Of a stretch of DNA of 64,000 nucleotides, positions 51,701 to 64,000 are shown in pieces. A model generated the notes under the pieces. It was not told the DNA's origin and did not search any database. It saw only the letters and a list, made by a program, of their open reading frames with translations. Position 1 is the first letter of the stretch; each line of letters begins with the position of its first letter. Source of the DNA: Apostichopus japonicus (Eukaryota; Echinodermata; Holothuroidea; Aspidochirotida; Stichopodidae); NCBI RefSeq assembly GCF_037975245.1, contig NC_092574.1, positions 3,691,001 to 3,755,000 on the forward strand. Direction: 5' to 3'. Position numbers and translations under genes: made by a program.

Positions 51701-54115
51701 CATTCGATTGATCGGTTACGCAAATAAGATTGATCGGTACCGCAAATTCGATTGATCGATACCGCACGTTCGATTGATCGGTACCGCATTATCGATTGAT
51801 CGGCACCGCACATTCGATTAATCGGCAACGCACATTCGATTAATCGGTACCGCACATTCGATTGATCGGCACCGCACATTCGATTGATCGGCACCACACG
51901 TTCGATTTATCGGTCCCGCAAATTCAATTTATCGGCACCGCACATTCGATTGATCGGTACCGCACAATCGATTGATCGATACCGCACGTTCGATTGATCG
52001 GTAAAGCATAATCGACAGATCGGTACCGCACATTCGATTGATCGGTTCCGCACATTCGATTGATCGGTATGGCACATTCCATTTATCGGTACCGCTCATT
52101 CGATTGATCGGTACCGCACATTCGATTGATCGATACCGCACATTCGATTTATAGGTACCGCACATTCGATTGATCGATACCGCATATTAGATAGATCTGT
52201 ACCGCGCCTTCGATTGATTGGCATCGAACATTCGATTAATCGGTTACGAAACATTCGATTGATCGAAACCGCACATTCGATTGATCGGTACCGCACAATC
52301 GATTGATCGGTACCGCACATTCGATTTATCGGTACCGCACATTCGATTGATCGGTACCGAACATTCGATTGATCGGTTACGCAACATTCGATAGATCGGT
52401 ACCGCACATTCGATTTATAAGTACCGCACATTCGATTGATCGGCAACGCACATTCGATTAATCGGTACCGCACATTCGATTGATCGGCACCGCACATTCG
52501 ATTGATCGGCACCGCACATTCGATTGATCGGCAACGCACATTCGATTGATCGGTACAGCACATTCGATTTATCGGTACCGCACATTCGATTTATCGGTAC
52601 CGCACATTCGATTGATCGGTACCGCACATTCCATTGTTCGGTACCGCACAATCGATTTATCGGTTCCGCATTTTCGATTTATCGGCACCGCATATTCGAT
52701 TGATCGGAACCGCACAATCGATTGATCGGTACCGCACATTCGATTTATCGTTACCGCACATTCGATTAATCGGTACCGCACATTCGATTTATCGGCAACG
52801 CACATTCGATTAATCGGTACCGCACATTCGATTGATCGGTACCGCACATTCGATTTATCGGTACCGCACATTCGATTGATCGGTACCACACATTCGATTG
52901 ATCGTCACCGCTCATTCGATTGATCGGTTACGCAAATAAGATTGATCGGTACCGCAAATTCGATTGATCGATACCGCACGTTCGATTGATCGGTACCGCA
53001 TTATCGATTGATCGGCACCGCACATTCGATTAATCGGCAACGCACATTCGATTAATCGGTACCGCACATTCGATTGATCGGCACCGCACATTCGATTGAT
53101 CGGCACCACACGTTCGATTTATCGGTCCCGCAAATTCTATTTATCGGCACCGCACATTCGATTGATCGGTACCGCACAATCGATTGATCGATACCGCACG
53201 TTCGATTGATCGGTAAAGCATAATCGACAGATCGGTACCGCACATTCGATTGATCGGTTCCGCACATTCGATTGATCTGTATGGCACATTCCATTTATCG
53301 GTACCGCTCATTCGATTGATCGGTACCGCACATTCGATTGATCGATACCGCACATTCGATTTATAGGTACCGCACATTCGATTGATCGATACCGCATATT
53401 AGATAGATCTGTACCGCGCCTTCGATTGATTGGCATCGAACATTCGATTAATCGGTTACGCAACATTCGATTGATCGAAACCGCACATTCGATTGATCGG
53501 TACCGCACAATCGATTGATCGGTACCGCACATTCGATTTATCAGTACCGCACATTCGATTGATCGGTACCGAACATTCGATTGATCGGTTACGCAACATT
53601 CGATAGATCGGTACCGCACATTCGATTGATCGGCACCGCACATTCGATTGATCGGCAACGCACATTCGATTAATCGGTACCGCACATTCGATTGATCGGT
53701 TCCGCACATTCGATTGATCGGCAACGCACATTCGATTAATCGGTACCGCACATTCGATTGATCGGTACCGCACATTCGATTGATCGGCACCGCACATTCG
53801 ATTGATCGGCAACGCACATTCGATTGATCGGTACAGCACATTCGATTTATCGGTACCGCACATTCGATTTATCGGTACCGCACATTCGATTGATCGGTAC
53901 CGCACATTCCATTGTTCGGTACCGCACAATCGATTTATCGGTTCCGCATTTTCGATTTATCGGCACCGCATATTCGATTGATCCTCACCGCAAATTCGAT
54001 TTATCGGCAACGCACATTTGATTTATCGGTACCGCACATTCGATTGATCGATACCGCACATTCGATTTATCGGCACCGCACATTCGATTGATCGGTACAG
54101 CACATTCGATTTATC
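51691..54115. repeat. Two-copy higher-order repeat, period 1212 bp (55 monomers)
   Basis: CGTCACCGCTCATTCG followed by CGGTTACGCAAATAAG occurs at 51691 and 52903. Landmarks 51929 and 52096 recur at 53141 and 53308. The second copy has gained a few monomers near 53.65-53.8 kb. Confidence 0.8.
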
Positions 54116-54574
54116 GGTACCGCACATTCGATTGATCGATACCGCACATTCGATTTATCGGCACTGCACATTCGATTGATCGGCACCGCACAATCGATTG
54201 ATCGGTACCGCACATTCGATTTTTCGGCAACGCACATTTGATTTATCGGTACCGCACATTGGATTGATCGATACCGCACATTCGATTGATCGGTACCGCA
54301 CATTCGATTGATCGGTACAGCACATTCGATTTATCGGTACCGCACATTCGATTGATCGATACCGCACATTCGATTTATCGGCACCGCACATTCGATTGAT
54401 CGGCACCGCACAATCGATTGATCGGCACCGCACATTCGATTGATCGTTACCGCACATTCGATTAATCGGTACCGCACATTCCATTTATCGGCAACGCACA
54501 TTCGATTAATCGGTACCGCAAATTCGATTTATCGTTACCGCACATTCGATTAATCGGTACCACACATTCGATTT

Positions 54575-57120
54575 ATCGGCAACGCAACATTCGATTGATC
54601 GATACCGCACATTCGATTGATCGGTACCGCACAATCGATTGATCGGTACCGCACATTCGATTTATCGGTACCGCACATTCGATTGATCGGTACCGAACAT
54701 TCGATTGATCGGTTACGCAACATTCGATAGATCGGTACCGCACATTCGATTGATCGGTTCCGCACATTCGACTGATCGGCAACGCACATTCGATTCATCG
54801 GTACCGCACATTTGATTTATCGGTACCGCACATTCGATTGATCGGTACCGAACATTCGATAAATCGGTTACGCAACATTCGATAGATCGGTACCGCACAT
54901 TCGATTGATCGGTTCCGCAAATTCGATTGATCGGTACCAAACATTCGATTGATCGATACCGCACGATCGATTGATCGGTACCGCATTATCGATTGATCGG
55001 TACCGCACATTCGATTGATCGGTACCAAACATTCGATAAATCGGTTACGCAAATAAGATTGATCGGTACCGCAAATTCAATTGATCGATACCGCACGTTC
55101 GATTGATCGGTACCGCATTATCGCATTATCGAATGAGCGGTACCGATAAATGGAATGTGCCGTGGGTTGCGTATGTTGCATTCGATTTATCGGTACCGCA
55201 CATTCGATTGATCGATACCGCACATTCGATTTATCGGTACCACACATTCGATTGATCGGTTACGCAACATTCGATAGATCGGTACCGCACATTCGATTGA
55301 TCGGTTCCGCACATTCGACTGATCGGCAACGCACATTCGATTAATCCGTACCGCACACACTATTGATCGGTACCGCACATTCGATTGTTCGGTACCGCAT
55401 ATTCGATTGATCGGTACCGAACATTCGATAAATCGGTTACGCAACACTCGATTGATCGATACCGCACATTCGATTGATCGGTACCGCACAATCGATTTAT
55501 CGGTACCGCACATTCGATTTATCGGCAACGCAACATTCGATTGAACGATACCGCACATTCGATTGATCGGTACCGCACAATCGATTGATCGGTTCCGCAC
55601 ATTCGACTGATCGGCAACGCACATTCGATTAATCGGTACCGCACATTCGATTGATCGGTACCGCACATTCGATTGATCGGTACCGCACAATCGATTTATC
55701 GGTACCGCACATTCGATTTATCGGCAACGCAACATTCGATTGATCGATACCGCACATTCGATTGATCGGTACCGCACAATCGATTGATCGGTACCGCACA
55801 TTCGATTAATCGGTACCGCACATTCGATTGATCGGTACCGCACATTCGATTGTTCGGTACCGCACATTCGATTGATCGGTACCGAACATTCGATAAATCG
55901 GTTACGCAACATTCGATTGATCGATACCGCACATTCGATTGATCGGTACCGCACATTCGACTGATCGGCAACGCACATTCGATTAATCCGTACCGCACAT
56001 TCGATTGATCGGTACCGCACATTCGATTGTTCGGTACCGCATATTCGATTGATCGGTACCGAACATTCGATAAATCGGTTACGCAACACTCGATTGATCG
56101 ATACCGCACATTCGATTGATCGGTACCGCACAATCGATTTATCGGTACCGCACATTCGATTTATCGGCAACGCAACATTCGATTGAACGATACCGCACAT
56201 TCGATTGATCGGTACCGCACAATCGATTGATCGGTTCCGCACATTCGACTGATCGGCAACGCACATTCGATTAATCGGTACCGCACATTCGATTGATCGG
56301 TACCGCACATTCGATTGTTCGGTACCGCATATTCGATTGATCGGTACCGAACATTCGATAAATCGGTTACGCAACATTCGATTGATCGATACCGCACATT
56401 CGATTGATCGGTACCGCACAATCGATTTATCGGTACCGCACATTCGATTTATCGGCAACGCAACATTCGATTGATCGATACCGCACATTCGATTGATCGG
56501 TACCGCACAATCGATTGATCGGTACCGCACATTCGATTAATCGGTACCGCACATTCGATTGATCGGTACCGCACATTCGATTGTTCGGTACCGCACATTC
56601 GATTGATCGGTACCGAACATTCGATAAATCGGTTACGCAACATTCGATTGATCGATACCGCACATTCGATTGATCGGTACCGCACATTCGATTAATCGGT
56701 ACCGCACATTCGATTTATCGGCAACGCAACATTCGATTGATCGATACCGCACATTCGATTGATCGGTACCGCACAATCGATTGATCGGTACCGCACATTC
56801 GATTTATCGGTACCGCACATTCGATTGATCGGTACCGAACATTCGATTGATCGGTTACGCAACATTCGATAGATCGGTACCGCACATTCGATTGATCGGT
56901 TCCGCACATTCGACTGATCGGCAACGCACATTCGATTAATCGGTACCGCACATTCGATTGATCGGTACCGCACATTCGATTGTTCGGTACCGCATATTCG
57001 ATTGATCGGTACCGAACATTCGATAAATCGGTTACGCAACATTCGATTGATCGATACCGCACATTCGATTGATCGGTACCGCACAATCGATTTATCGGTA
57101 CCGCACATTCGATTTATCGG
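54575..57120. repeat. Irregular higher-order repeats marked by CGGCAACGCAAC
   Basis: TCGGCAACGCAACATTCG recurs at 55522, 55721, 56164, 56452 and 56718, at spacings of 199, 443, 288 and 266 bp, each a whole number of 22/23-bp units. Short HORs of about 9-20 monomers with repeated unequal exchange explain this pattern. Confidence 0.75.
55131..55162 (-). repeat. Inverted 32-bp satellite patch, copy 1
   Basis: GAATGAGCGGTACCGATAAA then TGGAATGTGCCG is the reverse complement of a normal array stretch (CGGCACATTCC-ATTTATCGGTACCGCTCATTC). It is bounded by CGCATTATCGCATTATC on the left and TGGGTTGCGTATGTTGCATT on the right. Confidence 0.9.
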
Positions 57121-57515
57121 TACCGCAAATAAGATTGATCGGTACCGCAAATTCGATTGATCGATACCGCACGTTCGATTGATCGGTACCGCATTATCGA
57201 TTGATCGGTACCGCACATTCGATTGATCGGTACCGAACATTCGATAAATCGGTTACGCAACATTCGATAGATCGGTACCGCACATTCGATTAATCGGTTC
57301 CGCAAATTCGATTGATCGGTACCAAACATTCGATTGATCGATACCGCACGATCGATTGATCGGTACCGCATTATCGATTGATCGGTACCGCACATTCGAT
57401 TGATCGGTACCAAACATTCGATAAATCGGTTACGCAAATAAGATTGATCGGTACCGCAAATTCAATTGATCGATACCGCACGTTCGATTGATCGGTACCG
57501 CATTATCGCATTATC

Positions 57516-57547
57516 GAATGAGCGGTACCGATAAATGGAATGTGCCG
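57516..57547 (-). repeat. Inverted 32-bp satellite patch, copy 2
   Basis: Same sequence and same boundaries as 55131-55162. Confidence 0.9.
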
Positions 57548-58559
57548 TGGGTTGCGTATGTTGCATTCGATTTATCGGTACCGCACATTCGATTGATCGA
57601 TACCGCACATTCGATTTATCGGTACCACACATTCGATTGATCGATACCGCATATTCGATAGATCTGTACCGCGCCTTCGATTGATTGGCATCGAACATTC
57701 GATTAATCGGTTACGCAACATTCGATTGATCGATACCGCACATTCGATTGATCGGTACCGCACAATCGATTGATCGGTACCGCACATTCGATTTATCGGT
57801 ACCGCACATTCGATTGATCGGTACCGCACATTCGATTGATCGTTACCGCTGATTCGATTGATCGGTACCGCAAATTCGATTGATCGGTACCGCACATTCG
57901 ATTGATCGATACCGCACGTTCGATTGATCGGTACCGCATTATCGATTGATCGGTACCGCACATTCGATTGATCGGTACCGAACATTCGATAAATCGGTTA
58001 CGCAAATAAGATTAATCGGTACCGCAAATTCGATTGATCGGTACCGCATTATCGATTGATCGGTACCGCACATTCGATTGATCGGTACCGAACATTCGAT
58101 TGATCGGTACGGCACATTCCATTTATCGGTACCGAACATTCGATAAATCGGTTACGCAACATTCGATAGAACGGTACCGCACATTCGATTGATCGGTTCC
58201 GCACATTCGATTGATCGGTACGGCACATTCCATTTATCGGTACCGAACATTCGATAAATCGGTTACGCAACATTCGATAGATCGGTACCGCACATTCGAT
58301 TGATCGGTTCCGCACATTCGATTGATCGGTACGGCACATTCCATTTATCGGTACCGCTCATTCGATTGATCGGTACCGCACATTCGATTTATCGGTACCG
58401 CACATTCGATTGATCGGTACCGCAAATTCGATGGATCGGTACCGCACATTCGATTGATCGGTACCGAACATTCGATAAATCGGTTACGCAAATAAGATTG
58501 ATCTACCGCAAATTCGATTGATCGCAACCGCACATTCGATAGATCGGTACCGAACATTC

Positions 58560-61500
58560 GATAAATCGGTTACGCATCATTCGATAGATCGGTACCGCAC
58601 ATTCGATTGATCGGTTCCGCACATTCGATTGATCGGTACGGCACATTCCATTTATCGGTACCGCTCATTCGATTTATCGGTACCGCACATTCGATTGATC
58701 GATACCGCACATTCGATTTATCGGTACCGCACATTCGATTGATCGATACCGCACATTCTATTTATCGATACGGAACAATCGATTGTTCGTTAAAGCATAT
58801 TCGATAGATCGGTACCGCACATTCGACTGATCGGTACCGCACATTCGATTGATCGATACCGCACATTCTGTTTATCGGTACAGCACATTCGATTTATCGG
58901 TACCGCACATTCCATTTATCGGTACCGCACTTACGATTTATCGGTACCGCACATTCGATTTATCGGTACCGCACATTCGATTGATCGGTACCGCACATTC
59001 GATTTATAGGTACCACACATTCGATTTATCGATAAGGCACATTCGATTGATCGGCACCGCATATTCGATTTATCGGTTCCGCACATTCCATTGATCCTCA
59101 CCGCAAATTCGATTTATCGGCACCGCACATTCGATTGATCGGTACCGCAAAATCGATTGATCGGTACCGCACATTCGATTGATCGGTACCAAACATTCGA
59201 TAAATCGGTTACGCAAATAAGATTGATCGGTACCGCAAATTCAATTGATCGATACCGCACGTTCGATTGATCGGTACCGCATTATCGCATTATCGAATGA
59301 GCGGTACCGATAAATGGAATGTGCCGTGGGTTGCGTATGTTGCATTCGATTTATCGGTACCGCACATTCGATTGATCGATACCGGACATTCGATTTATCG
59401 GTACCACACATTCGATTGATCGATACCGCATATTCGATAGATCTGTACCGCGCCTTCGATTGATTGGCATCGAACATTCGATTAATCGGTTACGCAACAT
59501 TCGATTGATCGATACCGCACATTCGATTGATCGGTACCGCACAATCGATTGATCGGTACCGCACATTCGATTTATCGGTACCGCACATTCGATTGATCGG
59601 TACCGCACATTCGATTGATCGTTACCGCTGATTCGATTGATCGGTACCGCAAATTCGATTGATCGGCACCGCACATTCGATTGATCGGTACCGCAAATTC
59701 GATGGATCGGTACCGCACATTCGATTGATCGGTACCGAACATTCGATAAATCGGTTACGCAAATAAGATTGATCTACCGCAAATTCGATTGATCGATACC
59801 GCACATTCGATTGATCGGTACCGAACATTCGATAAATCGGTTACGCATCATTCGATAGATCGGTACCGCACATTCGATTGATCGGTTCCGCACATTCGAT
59901 TGATCGGTACGGCACATTCCATTTATCGGTACCGCTCATTCGATTTATCGGTACCGCACATTCGATTGATCGATACCGCACATTCGATTTATCGGTACCG
60001 CACATTCGATTGATCGATACCGCACATTCGATTTATCGATACGGAACAATCGATTGTTCGTTAAAGCATATTCGATAGATCGGTACCGCACATTCGACTG
60101 ATCGGTACCGCACATTCGATTGATCGATACCGCACATTCTGTTTATCGGTACAGCACATTCGATTTATCGGTACCGCACATTCCATTTATCGGTACCGCA
60201 CTTACGATTTATCGGTACCGCACATTCGATTTATCGGTACCGCACATTCGATTGATCGGTACCGCACATTCGATTTATAGGTACCACACATTCGATTGAT
60301 CGATAAGGCACATTCGATTGATCGGCACCGCATATTCGATTTATCGGTACCGCACACTCCATTGATCCTCACCGCAAATTCGATTTATCGGCACCGCACA
60401 TTCGATTGATCGGTACCGCATTATCGATTGATCGGTACCGCACATTTGATTAATCGGTACCGAACATTCGATAAATCGGTTACGCAAATAAGATTGATCT
60501 GTACCGCAAATTCGATTGATCGATACCGCACATTCGATTGATCGGTACCGCACATTCGATAAATCGGTTACGCAACATTCGATAGATCGGTACCGCACAT
60601 TCGATTGATCGGTTCCGCACATTCGATTGATCGGTACGGCACATTCCATTTATCGGTACCGCTCATTCGATTTATCGGTACCGCACATTCGATTGATCGA
60701 TACCGCACATTCGATTTATCGGTACCGCACATTCGATTGATCGATACCGCACATTCTATTTATCGATACGGAACAATCGATTGTTCGGTAAAGCATATTC
60801 GATAGATCGGTACCGCACATTCCGTTTATCGGTACCGCACATTCGATTTATCGGTACCGCACATTCCATTTATCGGTACCGCACTTACGATTGATCGGTA
60901 CCGCACATTCTCTTTATCGGTACCGCAAATTCGAATTATCGGTTCCGCACATTCGATTTATCGGCAACGCACATTCGATTTATAGGTACCGTATATTCGA
61001 TTGATCGGTACCGCACATTCGATTTATCGGTACCGCACATTCGATTGATCGGTACCGCACATTCGATTGATCGGCACCGCAAATTCGATTTATCGACACC
61101 GCACATTCGATTGATCGGTACCGCAAATTCGATTGATCGGTACCTCACATTCGATTTATCGGTACCGCACCTTCAATTGATCGGCACCGCACATTCGATT
61201 GATCGGTACCGCACATTCGATTAATCGGTACCGCACATTCCATTTATCGGCAACGCACATTCGATTAATCGGTACCGCACATTCGATTGGTCGGTACCGC
61301 ACATTCGATTGATCGGCACCGCACATTCGATTGATCGGTACCGCACATTCGATTGATCGGTACCGCACATTCGATTGATCGGTACCGCACATTCGATTTA
61401 TCGGTACCGCAAATTCGATTTATCGTTATCGCACATTCGATTAATCGGTACCGCACATTCGATTTATCGGCAAGGCACATTCGATTAATCGGTACCGCAC

Positions 61501-63600
61501 TTTCGATTGATCGGTACCGCACATTCGATTGTTCGGTACCGCACATTCGATTTATCGGCAACGCACATTCGATTGATCGGTACCGCATATTCGATTGACC
61601 GATACCGCACCTTCTGTTTATCGGTACCGCACATTCAATTGATCGGTACCGCACATTCCATTTATCGATACCGCACATACGATTAATCGATACCGCACAT
61701 TCGATTTATCGGTACCGCACATTCGATTGATCGGTACCGCACATTCGATTGATCGGTACCGCACATTCGATTTATCGTCAACGCACATTCGATTTATCGG
61801 TACCGCACATTCGATTGATCGATAAGGCACATTCGATTGATCGGTACCGCACATTCGATTTATCGGTACCGCACATTCGATTGATCCTCAACGCAAATTC
61901 GATCTATCGGCACCGCACATTCGATTTATCGGTACCGCACATTCGATTGATCGGTACCGCACATTCGATTGATCGGCACCGCACATTCGATTGATCGTTA
62001 CCGCACATTCGATTAATCGGTACCGAACATTCGATTGATCGGCACCGCACATTCGATTGATCGGCACCGCATATTCGATGGATCGGTACGGCACATTCGA
62101 TTGATCGGTACCGCACATTCGATTGATCGGTTCCGCAAGTTCGATTGATCGGTACCGCACATTCGATTTATCTGCAACGCACATTCGATTTATAGGTACC
62201 GCATATTCGATTGATCGGTACCGCACATTCGATTTATCGGTACCGCACATTCGATTTATCGGTACCGCACATTCGATTGATCCTCACTGCAAATTCAATT
62301 TATCGACACCGCACATTCGATTGATCGGTACCGTACACTCCATTGATAGGTACCGCACATTCGATTTATCGGCAACGCACATTCGATTGATCGGTACCGC
62401 ACATTCGATTGATCGTTACCGCACATTCGATTGATCGGCACCGCACGTTCGATTGATCGGTACCGCACATTCGATGGATCGGTACCGCACATTCGATTGA
62501 TCGGTACCGAACATTCGATAAATCGGTTACGCAAATAAGATTGATCTACCGCAAATTCGATTGATCGATACCGCACATTCGATTGATCGGTACCGAACAT
62601 TCGATAAATCGGTTACGCATCATTCGATAGATCGGTACCGCACATTCGATTGATCGGTTCCGCACATTCGATTGATCGGTACGGCACATTCCATTTATCG
62701 GTACCGCTCATTCGATTTATCGGTACCGCACATTCGATTGATCGATACCGCACATTCGATTTATCGGTACCGCCCATTCGATTGATCGTTAGAGCATATT
62801 CGATAGATCGGTACCGCACATTCGATTGATCGGTACCGCACATTCGATTGATCGATACCGCACATTCTGTTTATCGGTACAGCACATTCGATTTATCGGT
62901 ACCGCACATTCCATTTATCGGTACCGCACTTACGATTTATCGGTACCGCACATTCGATTTATCGGTACCGCACATTCGATTGATCGGTACCGCACATTCG
63001 ATTTATAGGTACCGCACATTTGATTGATCGATAAGGCACATTCGATTGATCGGCACCGCATATTCGATTTATCGGTACCGCACATTCCATTGATCCTCAC
63101 CGTAAATTCGATTTATCGGCACCGCACATTCGATTGATCGGTACCGCACATTCGATTGATCGGTACCGCACATTCGATTGATCGGTACCGCATTATCGAT
63201 TGATCGGTACCGCACATTTGATTGATCGGTACCGAACATTCGATAAATCGGTTACGCAAATAAGATTGATCTGTACCGCAAATTCGATTGATCGATACCG
63301 GACATTCGATTGATCGGTACGGCACATTCGATAAATCTGTTACGCAACATTCGATAGATCGGTACCGCACATTCGATTGATCGGTTCCGCACATTCGATT
63401 GATCGGTACGGCACATTCCATTTATCGGTACCGCTCATTCGATTTATCGGTACCGCACATTCGATTTATCGGTACCGCACATTCGATTGATCGATACCGC
63501 ACATTCTATTTATCGATACGGAACAATAGATTGTTCGGTAAAGCATATTCGATAGATCGGTACCGCACATTCGATTGATCGATACCGCACATTCTGTTTA
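58560..63600. repeat. Right-hand satellite domain with GATACGGAACAATCG class monomers
   Basis: A block with TTTATCGATACGGAACAATC then GATTGTTCG-TAAAGCATATTC occurs at about 58750, 60020, 60760 and 63509; landmark 58607 recurs at 59878 and 60605. A 20-bp short monomer (GATTGATCTACCGCAAATTC) occurs at about 58498, 59768 and 62542. These markers are rare or absent from 16 to 57 kb. Confidence 0.7.
59295..59326 (-). repeat. Inverted 32-bp satellite patch, copy 3
   Basis: Same sequence and same boundaries as the copies at 55131 and 57516. It lies within a larger unit repeated at offset 1779 from the second copy. Confidence 0.9.
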
Positions 63601-64000
63601 TCGGTACCGCACATTCGATTTATCGGTACCGCACATTCCATTTATCGGTACCGCACTTACGATTTATCGGTACCGCAAATTCGATTTATCGGCACCGCAC
63701 ATTCGATTGATCGGTACCGCACATTCGATTGATCGGTACCGCACATTCGATTGATCGGTACCGCACATTCGATTTATCGGTACCGCAAATTCGATTCATC
63801 GTTACCGCACATTCGATTGATCGGCACCGCACATTCGATTGATCGGCACCGCACATTCGATTGATCGGCAACGCACATTCGATTGATCGGTACAGCACAT
63901 TCGATTAATCGGTACCGCACATTCGATTTATCGGCAAAGCACATTCGATTAATCGGTAATGCATTTTCGATTGATCGGTACCGCACATTCGATTGTTCGG

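Larger units (their letters stand above)
15395..64000 (-). repeat. Satellite array, 22-bp monomer, at least 48.6 kb
   Basis: The plus-strand monomer is ATTCGATTGATC followed by GGTACCGCAC. It is repeated head to tail from about 15395 to the window's end, about 2,200 units. Common variants are TTTATC or TAAATC for TTGATC, GATACC or TTACGC for GGTACCGC, AAATAAGATTG, CATTATCGATTG and CATTCCATTT. A class containing TTACGCAACATTCG is 23 bp. Each monomer holds GGTACC and three CpGs. Read on the minus strand the array has few stops and gives a 22-residue cyclic peptide (MCGTDQSNVRY/RSIECAVPINR), because 22 bp cycles through three frames. I see no gene, transposon or tRNA inside. Strand is given as the low-stop strand only; satellites have no intrinsic strand. 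Confidence 0.97.

Noticed and set aside
15523-63986. Family of repeat proteins on the satellite's minus strand (60-287 codons)
   Set aside because: All share one cyclic 22-residue peptide created by the 22-bp period. Overlapping frames are equally open, the frames start and stop wherever a variant monomer happens to occur, and there are no splice or promoter signals.
15395-64000. CRISPR array
   Set aside because: The 22-bp units are directly adjacent with no unique spacers, the context is eukaryotic and there are no cas genes.
15395-64000. CENP-B box in the monomer
   Set aside because: ATTCGATTGATCGGTAC resembles the TTCG....A..CGGG core, but the spacing to CGG is one base short and the last G is T. 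The match is too weak to claim binding.
15395-64000. Telomeric repeat
   Set aside because: The unit has no G-rich TTAGGG-like strand and is longer and more balanced than telomere repeats.

Overview
The window is eukaryotic, most likely an invertebrate animal (a marine metazoan would fit, but the sequence does not fix the phylum). The reasons are AT-rich intergenic DNA with GT-AG introns, a HECT-family ubiquitin ligase gene, a transposon-derived integrase-core gene, a Ty1/copia retrotransposon, a LINE reverse-transcriptase fragment and many dispersed repeats.

Layout. Positions 1-2254 hold the last three exons of a HECT-domain E3 ligase-like gene on the plus strand; its earlier exons lie left of the window. 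Positions 2255-6441 are intergenic, with dispersed repeats, a three-copy tandem of about 145 bp and a duplicated segment split by a 1-kb repeat cluster. Positions 6442-11949 hold the last two exons of a minus-strand integrase-core-domain gene. Its terminal exon is interrupted by a complete-ended 3.9-kb copia element (6607-10528). The element's two 393-bp LTRs look identical and are flanked by a 5-bp target duplication. The element keeps gag, protease, integrase and the first part of reverse transcriptase, but an in-frame deletion removes the rest of RT and nearly all of RNase H. Positions 11950-15394 hold poly-G runs, repeat copies, a 145-bp pyrimidine tract, a 153-bp near-perfect hairpin and a decayed LINE RT fragment.

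From about 15395 to the right edge (at least 48.6 kb, about 76% of the window) the DNA is one head-to-tail satellite array with a 22-bp monomer, about 2,200 units. The monomers fall into recognisable variant classes arranged in nested higher-order repeats. Local periods are 419, 441, 1056 and 1212 bp. There is also a collinear internal duplication of 8-12 kb (about 19.1-31.1 kb versus 43.7-51.7 kb) whose copies differ by whole numbers of monomers. The array holds no recognisable gene. The many open frames on its minus strand arise because the 22-bp unit has no stop codon when read around its three frames. A 32-bp patch in inverted orientation recurs three times.

The genes do not form a pathway. 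The window shows a gene-bearing, transposon-rich flank passing abruptly into a long satellite block, possibly centromeric, pericentromeric, subtelomeric or another heterochromatic block; the sequence alone cannot say which.
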